64,000 nt of DNA from assembly GCF_000685095.1 (NCBI RefSeq), contig NZ_BAYE01000019.1, forward strand, positions 61,946-125,945. The letters are read 5' to 3'. A model generated the notes under the pieces. It was not told the origin of the DNA. It did no database searches and worked only from the letters and a program-made list of their open reading frames with translations. Shown here one piece after another: positions 9,824 to 18,132 of the stretch (position 1 is its first letter; each line of letters begins with the position of its first letter). Both the position numbers and the translations under genes were made by a program. Origin of the DNA: Paraburkholderia caledonica NBRC 102488. GTDB taxonomy: Bacteria; Pseudomonadota; Gammaproteobacteria; Burkholderiales; Burkholderiaceae.

Positions 9824-11962
9824 GTGAACGTTTTCTTCGAGGAATCGGGAAGTTTCAAGGCAGGCAGTGTGCTGTCGCGCCAAGGCGATGCGTTTCAGGT
9901 CGAGTTGCCGGGCGGCCGGCGCGCGAAGGTGCGCGCGAAGGACGTGCTGATCGAATTCGAGAAGCCGGGTGCGGCTGAACTGATGCAGCAGGCCGACGCC
10001 GTTGCTCAGGAGATCGACCTGGACTTCCTGTGGGAATGCGCGCCCGACGACGAATTTCCGTTCGCCACCCTCGGCGCGGAATATTTCGGCGAGCGCTTCG
10101 GCCCGGTCGAGCGCGCGGCGCTGGTGCTGCGCATGCATGGCGCGCCGGTGTATTTCCGCCGTAAGGGCCGCGGCATGTATCAACGCGCGCCGCAGGAGCA
10201 GTTGAAAATGGCGCTCGCGGGCCTCGAGCGTAAGCGTCAGCAGGCGCTCGTGCAGCAAGGCTACGAAGAGGAACTGAAGGCCGGCCGCTTGCCGGAGGCG
10301 TTCACCGGCAAGACGGCGCTCGCGTTGCTCACCAGGCCCGACAAGAACACGATCGAATACAAGGCGCTCGAAGCCGCCGCGGCTGCGCGCGGCATTTCGC
10401 AAGCGCGTCTCATGCTCGAATGCGGCGCCATTCCCTCGGCGCGAGCTTTGCACGAGGCCAAATTCCTCTCGGAGTTTTTCCCGCACGGCACCGGTTTCCC
10501 GCCTGTCACGCCCGGCAGCGTGCCCGAGGATCTGCCCGAAGCGAACGTGCAGGCGTTCTCCATCGACGACATTACGACCACTGAGATCGACGACGCGTTT
10601 TCCGTCGAGCATCTCGCGGACGGCCGCGTGCGGATCGGCGTGCACATCGCGGCGCCGGCGCTCGGCATTCAACGCGGCGACGAGGTGGACGCCATCGCGC
10701 GCACGCGTTTGTCGACCGTGTACATGCCTGGCGACAAGATCACGATGCTGCCCGATAGCGTGGTGGACGCGTTCACGCTCGCCGAAGGCGGCTTGCGTCC
10801 GGCGCTTTCACTGTATGTGATCGTCAACCGTGAGACGCAGGAGATCGTGGCGAGCGAAACGCGTGCGGAGCGCGTGTTCGTGAAGAACAATCTGCGCCAC
10901 AACACGCTCGACGAACTGGTCACCGAAGAGGCGCTCGCTGCGGGCACGGGCGACTATCCGCACAAGGAAGATATCGCCGTTTTGTGGCCGTTCGCGCAGG
11001 CGCTGTTCGAGAAGCGTCAGGCTGCGCGCGCGGGTTATGGTCTGCGCCGCGAGGTGCAGAGGAATACCGACTTCAACTTTTACGTCGAAGGCGAGCACAT
11101 CACGATCACGCCGCGGCGGCGCGGTTCGCCGCTCGACACGATCGTCGCCGAACTGGCGATCCTGGCAAATTCGTCATGGGGCGCGTTTCTGCACGACCAC
11201 GGCGTGCCGGGCATCTATCGCACACAGCGCGCGTTCGGCGCACCCACCGGTCCCAAGCGCACCCGCATGCAGACGAACGCCGCGCCGCACGAAGGGCTCG
11301 GCGTCACGCAATATGCGTGGAGCACGTCGCCGCTGCGCCGTTACGTCGACCTGGTGAACCAGTGGCAGTTGCTCGCTTGCGTACAACACGGCGTAACCGC
11401 GAAGCTGGCCGCCCCGTTCAAGCCCAAAGATGCCGACCTGTTCGCCGTCGTGCAAGGTTTCGACGACACGTACAGCGCGTACGCCGATCATCAGCGCCGC
11501 ATGGAATATTTCTGGTGTCTGCGCTGGCTGAAGCAGGAAAACCGCAAGCAGGTGGTGGCGTCCGTCGTGAAGGGCGACCTCGTGCGGCTCGAAGAGATTC
11601 CGCTGCTGCTGCATGTGCCGGGGCTCGGCGTGCATGCGCGCGGCACGCGTCTTCAGATGGAGGTGATGTCGATCGACGAGTTGACCGTCGAGGCGTCCGT
11701 GCGTCTTCTGCATGTGCTCGACGCGCCGACTGTCACGAGCGGCGCCGAAGCTGATGAGGCCGACGACGCGGACGAAGCAGAAGAGGGCGAAGAGGAGATC
11801 GTCGAAGCGTCCGATGAAAGCGCCGAAAGCGAAGCTGAGGCGCAAGCGGAAGCCGATGTCGACGGTGCGGAAAGCGGCGCAACCTCGGCGGACAGCGCCG
11901 ATAACGACAATGGCTCGAGCGATGCCGCCGCCGGGCAGCGCATCACGGAACCGGGTCGATGA
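9824..11962 (+). CDS. RNase II/RNB-family exoribonuclease with acidic tail
   Basis: 712 residues from GTG 9824. The N-terminal half is an OB-like and helical region; the RNB catalytic domain begins at about residue 240 with FSIDDITTTEIDDAFSVEH, which holds the clustered aspartates that bind magnesium, followed by HIAAPALGIQRGDEVD. RNA is hydrolysed 3' to 5' in the cytoplasm. The RNase II family is clear, but the sequence is closer to a VacB/RNase II-like group than to E. coli rnb, so I give no symbol. The last 70 or so residues are almost entirely Asp, Glu, Ala and Ser. The TGA overlaps the ATG of aroE by four bases. Confidence 0.9.
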   Translation: MNVFFEESGSFKAGSVLSRQGDAFQVELPGGRRAKVRAKDVLIEFEKPGAAELMQQADAVAQEIDLDFLWECAPDDEFPFATLGAEYFGERFGPVERAALVLRMHGAPVYFRRKGRGMYQRAPQEQLKMALAGLERKRQQALVQQGYEEELKAGRLPEAFTGKTALALLTRPDKNTIEYKALEAAAAARGISQARLMLECGAIPSARALHEAKFLSEFFPHGTGFPPVTPGSVPEDLPEANVQAFSIDDITTTEIDDAFSVEHLADGRVRIGVHIAAPALGIQRGDEVDAIARTRLSTVYMPGDKITMLPDSVVDAFTLAEGGLRPALSLYVIVNRETQEIVASETRAERVFVKNNLRHNTLDELVTEEALAAGTGDYPHKEDIAVLWPFAQALFEKRQAARAGYGLRREVQRNTDFNFYVEGEHITITPRRRGSPLDTIVAELAILANSSWGAFLHDHGVPGIYRTQRAFGAPTGPKRTRMQTNAAPHEGLGVTQYAWSTSPLRRYVDLVNQWQLLACVQHGVTAKLAAPFKPKDADLFAVVQGFDDTYSAYADHQRRMEYFWCLRWLKQENRKQVVASVVKGDLVRLEEIPLLLHVPGLGVHARGTRLQMEVMSIDELTVEASVRLLHVLDAPTVTSGAEADEADDADEAEEGEEEIVEASDESAESEAEAQAEADVDGAESGATSADSADNDNGSSDAAAGQRITEPGR

Positions 11963-12822
11963 GCGGGGCCGAAATGAAAGACCGTTATGCGGTGATCGGA
12001 AATCCGGTCGGCCATAGCAAGTCGCCGTTCATTCACAGCAGGTTTGCCGCGCAAACGGGCGAGCCGGTCGAGTACGGCGCGTTGCTCGCGCCGGTGGACG
12101 CTTTCGTGCCGCACGTGCGCGCTTTTATCGAAGCAGGCGGGCGCGGGCTGAACGTGACCGTGCCGTTCAAGCTTGACGCGCACGCCTTTGCCAGCAGCCT
12201 GTCGCCGCGTGCGGCCGCTGCAGGCGCGGTGAATACCTTGCGCATCGATCCGAACGGCGTGTATGGCGACAATACCGACGGCTTCGGGCTCGTGCGCGAC
12301 ATCGAGGTGAATCTCGGCGTGTCGTTGAAGGGGGCGCGCATTCTGTTGCTCGGCGCAGGCGGCGCCGCGCGCGGCGTGGTGCTGCCCATGCTGGAGCGCG
12401 CGCCGCATACGCTGACCATCGTCAACCGGACGGCCGTGAAGGCCGAGGCGCTGGTCGATCAGTTCGCACAAGCCGCGAGCGGCGTCGCGTGCCGTCTGAG
12501 CGGCGGCAACGCGCGAGCGATAGAGCAGGGCGCATACGACGTGATCGTGAATGCCACTGCGGGAAGTCTGGAGGCATCGTTGCCGGAGTGCGACGACGGC
12601 GCGTTCGGCAGCGGCACGCTTGCGTACGACATGATGTACGGCGCGCATCCGACGGTGTTCATCGAGCACGCGCGGAAGCTCGGAGCACGGGGCGCCGACG
12701 GCCTCGGCATGCTGGTCGAGCAGGCAGCAGAATCGTTTTACGTGTGGCGCGGCGTGCGGCCCGACAGCGTTCCTGTGCTGGCCGAATTGCGCGCGTTGCT
12801 GACGGCGCCGTCGCACGCTTGA
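11959..12822 (+). CDS. aroE: shikimate dehydrogenase
   Basis: 287 residues. It reduces 3-dehydroshikimate to shikimate with NADPH. The substrate-binding start YAVIGNPVGHSKSPFIHSRF and the NVTVPFKLDAH motif with the catalytic Lys are present, as is the Rossmann loop LLLGAGGAARGV. The ATG at 11959 overlaps the upstream stop (ATGA), so translation is probably coupled; a second ATG five codons later would give the more usual start MKDRYAVIGNPVGHSKSP. It is followed 60 bases later by mtgA. Confidence 0.97.
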   Translation: MSGAEMKDRYAVIGNPVGHSKSPFIHSRFAAQTGEPVEYGALLAPVDAFVPHVRAFIEAGGRGLNVTVPFKLDAHAFASSLSPRAAAAGAVNTLRIDPNGVYGDNTDGFGLVRDIEVNLGVSLKGARILLLGAGGAARGVVLPMLERAPHTLTIVNRTAVKAEALVDQFAQAASGVACRLSGGNARAIEQGAYDVIVNATAGSLEASLPECDDGAFGSGTLAYDMMYGAHPTVFIEHARKLGARGADGLGMLVEQAAESFYVWRGVRPDSVPVLAELRALLTAPSHA

Positions 12823-12882
12823 GACAGCATTCTTGAGACAGCTTTCGTCAGACGCCCCACGAACTCGAGGACCGACACTACG

Positions 12883-13605
12883 ATGACCGCCACGCGACGC
12901 ACGAGCCGGCCAGGTCCGGCGCGATGGATCGTTTATCTTGTCGCCGTGCTCGTCTTTGCGTGGCTCGCGACGCAGGTCTTCTACTTCGCGCAGATTGCGG
13001 TGTGGAACTATGTCAATCCGCGCTCGACGGCTTACATGCGCTCCGACGCGTGGCGCTTGTCGCAGGAAAAACCTGGCCTTTCGATGCAGCACACGTGGGT
13101 GCCGTACGACCAGATTTCGCGCAATCTGAAGCGGGCGATCATTGCGTCCGAAGATGCGAACTTCGTCAACAACAACGGCTACGAAACCGATGCGATCCTG
13201 CAGGCGTGGGAGCGCAACAAGGCGAAGGGCAGAATCGTTCGAGGCGGCTCGACGATCACGCAGCAACTTGCGCGCAATCTCTTCCTGTCGCGCGAGAAGA
13301 GTTATATACGCAAAGCGCAGGAGCTGATCATCACGTGGATGCTGGAGACCTTGATGGACAAGGAGCGCATCTTCGAGATTTACCTGAACTCCGTTGAGTG
13401 GGCCAATGGCGTTTATGGCGCCGAGGCGGCGGCGCGTTATTACTACAAGACGCCGGCGAGCGGGTTGACAGCGGCCCAGTCGGCGCGGCTCGCGGTCATG
13501 TTGCAGCAGCCAAAGTATTACGACGAGCATCGCGGGTCGGCGTATCTGGCGCAGAGGTCTCGGGTGATTGCCCGGAGGATGGGGGCGGCTGAGTTGCCCG
13601 AGTAA
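12883..13605 (+). CDS. mtgA: monofunctional peptidoglycan transglycosylase
   Basis: 240 residues, one N-terminal membrane helix (about 14-37) with the catalytic domain in the periplasm. The glycosyltransferase family 51 motifs are intact: SEDANF with the catalytic Glu (E90), GGSTITQQLARNLFLS (121-136) and RKAQELIITWMLE with the second Glu (E147), then FEIYLNSVEWANGVYGAEAA. It polymerises lipid II into glycan strands without a transpeptidase domain. The last gene of the aroE-mtgA pair; a large non-coding gap follows. Confidence 0.96.
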   Translation: MTATRRTSRPGPARWIVYLVAVLVFAWLATQVFYFAQIAVWNYVNPRSTAYMRSDAWRLSQEKPGLSMQHTWVPYDQISRNLKRAIIASEDANFVNNNGYETDAILQAWERNKAKGRIVRGGSTITQQLARNLFLSREKSYIRKAQELIITWMLETLMDKERIFEIYLNSVEWANGVYGAEAAARYYYKTPASGLTAAQSARLAVMLQQPKYYDEHRGSAYLAQRSRVIARRMGAAELPE

Positions 13606-13635
13606 GATTTTGTCTGGGGTTTTTGTTTTGAAACC

Positions 13636-14057
13636 CGTTGGCTTTTCCTTGAAATCGCGGTGATCTGTTGGCGTTGCCCCTGTGCGGGGCGGCACTTTAA
13701 GAACCGCTGCCGCTCGCTCTTCTTTTCCCCGTTTCCAATCTTGCCGACTGTCTCGGTATGACGCCGCCTGCGTTAGGCGACTGCGCCAATCGCGAGCCGT
13801 TGGTGATAAGCGAACCTTTCTGGCGAGCACGCAGTGCGAGGCGGGAGGTACGACTGCCTTGTCATCGGTGCGAAGTGCGCGAGAGCACAGATTGCAGATG
13901 CACCACCGCCCTCTCCAAGCCCGGGGACCCACTTATGAGCTAGCGGTGTAAAGCCGCCTTCTTTGCTTACTTTCTTTGCGGCATGCAAAGAAAGCAAGTG
14001 CCGCCCCGCACAGGGGCAACGCCAATAGACCACCGCGAATTCAAGGAAAGGCCAAGG
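13636..14057. repeat. ~420-base element with ~62-base imperfect inverted-repeat ends
   Basis: Bases 13636-13697 and the reverse complement of 13996-14057 agree over about 62 bases with few mismatches; the inner ~32 bases, centred on GTTGCCCCTGTGCGGGGCGG, are nearly identical. The ~300 bases between hold no recognisable gene. The whole 13606-14343 stretch (738 bases) is otherwise non-coding except for the promoter of the next gene. The size and ends suggest a non-autonomous MITE-like element or an intergenic repeat of this genus, but no transposase motif or flanking target duplication was seen. Confidence 0.65.
13970..13994. repeat. perfect 10-base hairpin inside the inverted-repeat element
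   Basis: CTTTCTTTGC (13970-13979) and GCAAAGAAAG (13985-13994) form a perfect stem round a five-base loop, GGCAT, immediately inside the right arm of the larger repeat. There is no matching copy inside the left arm, so the two ends of the element are not equivalent. Confidence 0.6.
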
Positions 14058-14136
14058 CTTCCCACGCCAGACCCAACAACACCCGTTAAGCCCGCGGCAA
14101 CACAAAATCCCATTATCTGACCACTCAAATCACATA

Positions 14137-14166
14137 TTGGAGCTTTCTCAAAAACCCCCCTACAAT
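14137..14166 (+). promoter_or_regulatory. candidate sigma-70 promoter of the IclR-dgoK-dgoA operon
   Basis: TTGGAG (14137-14142) and TACAAT (14161-14166) are 18 bases apart, 178 bases before the IclR start. The -10 hexamer lies downstream of an alternative in-frame start at 14137, which supports using ATG 14344 as the true start. The 5' leader would be about 170 bases. Confidence 0.5.
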
Positions 14167-14343
14167 CCACTCCAACAGCAGAAACCCAAAAATTCTGCGA
14201 CAGCGAAAAAAACCGGAGACAAGCCAAACCATGCCTACCAAAGCCCTCAGGCAGCACCCCCGCGCCCACGCCGTCGCGTACACCCAAGGCCCGCTCTCCG
14301 GCCCCGCGCTGTAAGCGCAGAAACCACCGAAAAGCGAATCGCC

Positions 14344-15324
14344 ATGAACAAAGCGATGCCCAACGACGCGGAAAGCGCAGCCGAAGCCGAACTGGCGCCA
14401 CACGCCGACCATGACGCGTCCAGCGCCACGCCGCGCACGGCGCCCGCAGCCAAAGCGCCGCGCGCCACGCCCCAGCCCGCCGCCGTGGTCAATGGAATCG
14501 CGTTGCCGAGCACGCTGCTCGACATCACGCCGCAACAAGCCGGCACGCAGACGCTTCTGCGCGGCCTCGCGATTCTCGAAGCGGCCGCCGCCGGCGTGCG
14601 CGATCTGCGCACCTTCGGCGCGGCGCTCGGCACGACGCGCAGCACCACGCATCGGCTGGTGAGCAGCCTCGTTCAGGCGCGCTACCTGCGCCAGGTGCAA
14701 GGCGGTTATCTGCTCGGCCCCAAGCTGATCGAACTGGGCACCATCGCGCTGGAACAGATGCCGCTCACCGCGGTCGCTCGTCCGCATCTCGAATCGCTCG
14801 CGGAACAGACGCTCGACACGATTCACCTCGGCGTGCGCGATGGCGACGACGTGCTCTACATCGACAAGATTCCCGGCACGCGCGGACTCGAAATGCGCTC
14901 ACGCGTCGGTCACCGCATGCCGCTGGCGTCGACCGGTATCGGCAAGGCCATGATGCTCGATCTGACGCCGGAGCACTGGCAGTCGCTATTCGACGCATCG
15001 CGACGCGCGCTCGCCAGCGTTACCTTTAAGCCCGACAACCGTCCCGACGCGCAGACTTTCATGCAGCGCATGACGAACTACGCGGCCGGCGGCTACACGT
15101 TCGACCTCGAGGAAAACGAAGCGTCGATTCGCTGCGTCGCGGCTCCGGTGCGCGATGCGTCGGGCGCGATTGTCGCGGCGCTGTCGGTGGCCAGCACGAT
15201 CCCTTATATGTCGCTCGAGCGCATGGACGAACTGATTCCGGTCGTGCAGCGCGAAGCGCGCGCGATCTCCGAAGAACTCGGCTGGCGAGCCCCGCAACCC
15301 ACAACCCGCAGGATCAAGCGATGA
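14344..15324 (+). CDS. IclR-family transcriptional regulator of the sugar-acid cluster
   Basis: 326 residues from ATG 14344. An Ala/Pro-rich N-terminal tail (about 1-60) precedes the helix-turn-helix (about 70-120, with LGTTRSTTHRLVSSLVQARYL) and the C-terminal IclR effector domain. Relatives regulate sugar-acid catabolism, and the direct overlap with dgoK (ATGA) makes a galactonate- or 2-keto-3-deoxygalactonate-responsive regulator likely; that ligand is inferred from position only. The upstream in-frame extension to 14137 is rejected because a -10 box lies inside it. Confidence 0.92.
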   Translation: MNKAMPNDAESAAEAELAPHADHDASSATPRTAPAAKAPRATPQPAAVVNGIALPSTLLDITPQQAGTQTLLRGLAILEAAAAGVRDLRTFGAALGTTRSTTHRLVSSLVQARYLRQVQGGYLLGPKLIELGTIALEQMPLTAVARPHLESLAEQTLDTIHLGVRDGDDVLYIDKIPGTRGLEMRSRVGHRMPLASTGIGKAMMLDLTPEHWQSLFDASRRALASVTFKPDNRPDAQTFMQRMTNYAAGGYTFDLEENEASIRCVAAPVRDASGAIVAALSVASTIPYMSLERMDELIPVVQREARAISEELGWRAPQPTTRRIKR

Positions 15325-16457
15325 AACACGCGGGTTCTCCCACACCGTCGGAGGCGCAGGTGGCGGTCGGCGCCGCCGCGGCCAGCGCGCAAGCGAACGC
15401 CGAAACAAACGCAGAAACAAACGCAGAAGCGAACGCCGAAGCGAACGCCGAAGCGAACGCCGAAGCGAACAGTCACGCGGCGCTGATTGCGCTCGACTGG
15501 GGCACTACATCGCTGCGCGCGTATCTTTACGATGCGTCCGGCAAGGTGCTCGCGACGCGCGCATCGACGGCCGGCATCATGAACCTGCCTCGCAGCGCGG
15601 AGCAGGGCGGTTTCGACGCCGCATTCGAGGACGCCTGCGGCGCCTGGCTCAAAGCCGCGCCCGGCGCACCCGTCATTGCTGCGGGCATGGTCGGCAGCGC
15701 GCAAGGCTGGCTCGAAGCGCCCTACGTCGATGCGCCCGCGAATGCGGATGCGCTCGCGGCGGGCATCGTCCGCGTGAAGGCGGCTTGCGGCGCGACGCTG
15801 CATATCATCCCCGGCGTGCTGCAACGCGGCGAGCTGCCCAACGTGATGCGCGGCGAAGAAACACAGATCTTCGGCGCATTAAGCGAGGATTCCCGCGACG
15901 CCGACAGCGGCAAGCGCGCGCTGATCGGCTTGCCCGGCACGCACGCGAAGTGGGCGGTGGTGCAGGCCGGGCGTATCGAACGTTTTCACACGTTCATGAC
16001 CGGCGAAGTATTCGGCGCATTGCGCGAGCACACGATTCTCGGCCGCACGATGGTCACGCCCGACCGTCCGGATTCCGAAGCGTTTCTGCGCGGCGTGAAC
16101 ATCGCGCGCGACAAGGGACAGGCGGGCGTGCTCGCGACGGTCTTCAGTTCGCGCACGCTCGGTCTCACAGGACAACTTTCGCGCGAGCAGCAGCCGGACT
16201 ATCTATCGGGTCTGCTGATCGGGCATGAACTGGCCGGCCTCGAAACCGTGCTGAAGCAGCAGCAAAGCTCGCTCGCGGGACAAAGCCTGCGCCTGATCGG
16301 CAACGAAGCGTTGTGCGAGCGCTATCGAGTCGCGCTCGCGCGGTTCGGCTGCACCCAGGCCGAACTCGTCAAGCAGGCGACCGAGCGCGGTTTGTGGCGG
16401 GTCGCTTCGCAGGCGGGGCTCGTCAATCCGGCCGCCCATGCAGCGCAGGCCGGTTAG
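15321..16457 (+). CDS. dgoK: 2-dehydro-3-deoxygalactonokinase
   Basis: 378 residues; DgoK phosphorylates 2-keto-3-deoxygalactonate to KDPGal. The ASKHA-type phosphate loop LIALDWGTTSLRAYLYD starts near residue 53, later than in typical DgoK because of an inserted (Ala/Thr-Asn-Ala-Glu) repeat at residues 25-50. GMVGSAQGWLEAPY and LIGLPGTHAKWA are family motifs. The ATG overlaps the IclR stop, and dgoA follows after 35 bases. The repeated N-terminal tail is probably disordered and should not affect the fold. Confidence 0.96.
   Translation: MKHAGSPTPSEAQVAVGAAAASAQANAETNAETNAEANAEANAEANAEANSHAALIALDWGTTSLRAYLYDASGKVLATRASTAGIMNLPRSAEQGGFDAAFEDACGAWLKAAPGAPVIAAGMVGSAQGWLEAPYVDAPANADALAAGIVRVKAACGATLHIIPGVLQRGELPNVMRGEETQIFGALSEDSRDADSGKRALIGLPGTHAKWAVVQAGRIERFHTFMTGEVFGALREHTILGRTMVTPDRPDSEAFLRGVNIARDKGQAGVLATVFSSRTLGLTGQLSREQQPDYLSGLLIGHELAGLETVLKQQQSSLAGQSLRLIGNEALCERYRVALARFGCTQAELVKQATERGLWRVASQAGLVNPAAHAAQAG
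15393..15470 (+). repeat. 12-base in-frame tandem repeat (6.5 copies) in dgoK
   Basis: The unit GCGAACGCCGAA, or its variant ACAAACGCAGAA, is repeated from 15393 to 15470: one copy, two variant copies, three copies and a half copy. Each unit encodes Ala-Asn-Ala-Glu or Thr-Asn-Ala-Glu. Because the unit is divisible by three, copy-number changes would keep the frame. Confidence 0.9.
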
Positions 16458-16492
16458 TCAGCGCGCCGCCATCCACGAAATAAGGAACCGAG

Positions 16493-17173
16493 ATGCAACC
16501 TCACATCAATCTGCCCGCCCCGTACATGCCGCACGCGGGTTTGATCGCGGCGTTCGAGGCATGTCCGCTGATCGCGATCATGCGCGGCGTGACGCCCGCC
16601 GATGCGGCGGAGCACGGACAGGCGCTGTACGAAGCCGGCTTTCGCATCGTCGAAGTGCCGTTGAATTCGCCGCAGCCGTTCGACAGCATTGCGGCAATCC
16701 GCAAGGCGCTACCCGCCGATGCGATCGTCGGTGCGGGCACGGTGTTGCATCCGAGTTTCGTCAAGGACGTGAAGTCGGCGGGCGGTGAACTGATCGTGAT
16801 GCCGCACAGCGATCCGGACGTTGTCGTCGCCGCCAAAGCACAAGGCATGGCCTGCGCGCCCGGGGTCGCTACGCCGACTGAAGCGTTCATCGCGCTAAAA
16901 AACGGCGCGGACGTATTGAAGATGTTCCCGGCCGAACAACTCGGCTGCCAGGTGGTGAAGGCCTGGCGCGCAGTGATCGCGGCGCAGGTGCCGCTCGTGC
17001 CGGTCGGCGGCATCGCACCTGACAACATGGGACCGTTTCTGAGCGCCGGCGCGAACGGCTTTGGTCTCGGCTCTGCGCTCTATAAGTCGGGCCAGAGCGC
17101 GGCGGTAACGGCTTCGCACGCGAAAGCCTTTATCAACGGATTGCGCGTTGCGCGCGCGGGTGTGAAGAAATGA
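16493..17173 (+). CDS. dgoA: 2-dehydro-3-deoxy-6-phosphogalactonate aldolase
   Basis: 226 residues, a KDPG/KHG aldolase-family barrel that splits KDPGal to pyruvate and glyceraldehyde 3-phosphate. The substrate start CPLIAIMRGVTPADAAEHG is typical of DgoA, EVPLNSPQPFDS contains the catalytic Glu, and NGADVLKMFPAEQLG carries the Schiff-base Lys. The next gene starts at 17170, overlapping the stop (ATGA). It is a paralogue of eda at 52663; the two act in parallel routes on epimeric substrates. Confidence 0.96.
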   Translation: MQPHINLPAPYMPHAGLIAAFEACPLIAIMRGVTPADAAEHGQALYEAGFRIVEVPLNSPQPFDSIAAIRKALPADAIVGAGTVLHPSFVKDVKSAGGELIVMPHSDPDVVVAAKAQGMACAPGVATPTEAFIALKNGADVLKMFPAEQLGCQVVKAWRAVIAAQVPLVPVGGIAPDNMGPFLSAGANGFGLGSALYKSGQSAAVTASHAKAFINGLRVARAGVKK

Positions 17174-17946
17174 CACGCCTGGCGGGCAAAGTCGCATTAG
17201 TCACCGGCGCGGGGCGCGGCATCGGCGCGGCGATTGCCCTTGCGTTTGCGCGCGAAGGCGCAGCGGTGGCGCTTGCCGAACTCGACATCGATACGGCGCG
17301 GCAGACGGCGCAGCAGATCAGTTCGGAAACCGGGGCGCGCGTGTTGGCGGTACATACGGACGTCACGCAATCGGCTTCGGTCCAGCACGCGGTGAGCGAA
17401 GCGGAAAAAGCGCTTGGACCGCTCGACGTGCTGGTGAACAACGCGGGCATCAACGTGTTTTGCGACCCGCTGACCATGACCGACGACGACTGGCGTCGCT
17501 GCTTCGCGGTCGATCTCGACGGCGTCTGGAACGGCTGCCGCGCGGTGTTACCGGGGATGGTCGAACGCGGCGCGGGCAGCATCCTGAACATCGCGTCGAC
17601 GCATGCGTTCAAGATCATTCCCGGCTGTTTTCCGTACCCGGTTGCGAAGCATGGCGTGATTGGCCTCACGCGCGCGCTCGGCATCGAGTACGCGCCGCGC
17701 AACGTGCGTGTTAACGCGATCGCGCCGGGCTACATCGAAACCCAGTTGACGCATGACTGGTGGAACGAACAGCCGGACCCCGCCGCCGCGCGGCAGGCGA
17801 CGATCGATTTGCAGCCGATGAAACGCATCGGCCGCCCGGAAGAAGTGGCGATGACGGCGGTGTTTCTCGCGTCGGATGAAGCGCCGTTTATCAACGCTAC
17901 GTGTATCACCGTCGACGGCGGCCGCTCCGTGCTTTATCACGATTGA
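17170..17946 (+). CDS. SDR-family sugar or sugar-alcohol dehydrogenase
   Basis: 258 residues, classical short-chain dehydrogenase: cofactor loop VTGAGRGIGAAIA, NNAGIN, active site with Ser (NIASTHAF) and YPVAK, and a C-terminal DGGRSVLYHD. The overlap with dgoA makes it part of the operon. Likely roles are oxidation of galactose (C1 dehydrogenase) or of a related sugar, since the cluster lacks another galactose dehydrogenase apart from the SDR at 21935. Substrate and NAD/NADP preference cannot be decided here; both dehydrogenases may serve different sugars taken up by the transporter. Confidence 0.9.
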   Translation: MTRLAGKVALVTGAGRGIGAAIALAFAREGAAVALAELDIDTARQTAQQISSETGARVLAVHTDVTQSASVQHAVSEAEKALGPLDVLVNNAGINVFCDPLTMTDDDWRRCFAVDLDGVWNGCRAVLPGMVERGAGSILNIASTHAFKIIPGCFPYPVAKHGVIGLTRALGIEYAPRNVRVNAIAPGYIETQLTHDWWNEQPDPAAARQATIDLQPMKRIGRPEEVAMTAVFLASDEAPFINATCITVDGGRSVLYHD

Positions 17947-18132
17947 GCCGGCGACCGGGGCAGCAACCGGCCAACAAACAGGCAGCAAAGCAAAAAAGAA
18001 ACGCAGTACAAGGCGAACCAGAAAAACGTAGCACCGTTTCACCGGACGACGCGCTGGCCGCGTGTGTCACAACCGGTACAAGAAGACGCGGCCGATACCT
18101 TCTCGTTATCAATTAGTCAGGAGACACGCAAC

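Noticed and set aside
13682..13951. 89-residue frame inside the inverted-repeat element
   Set aside because: No ribosome-binding site, no family match, and it begins within one repeat arm; composition looks random.
14137..14343. In-frame N-terminal extension of the IclR regulator
   Set aside because: A -10 box (TACAAT, 14161-14166) lies inside this stretch and the added sequence is not family-like.
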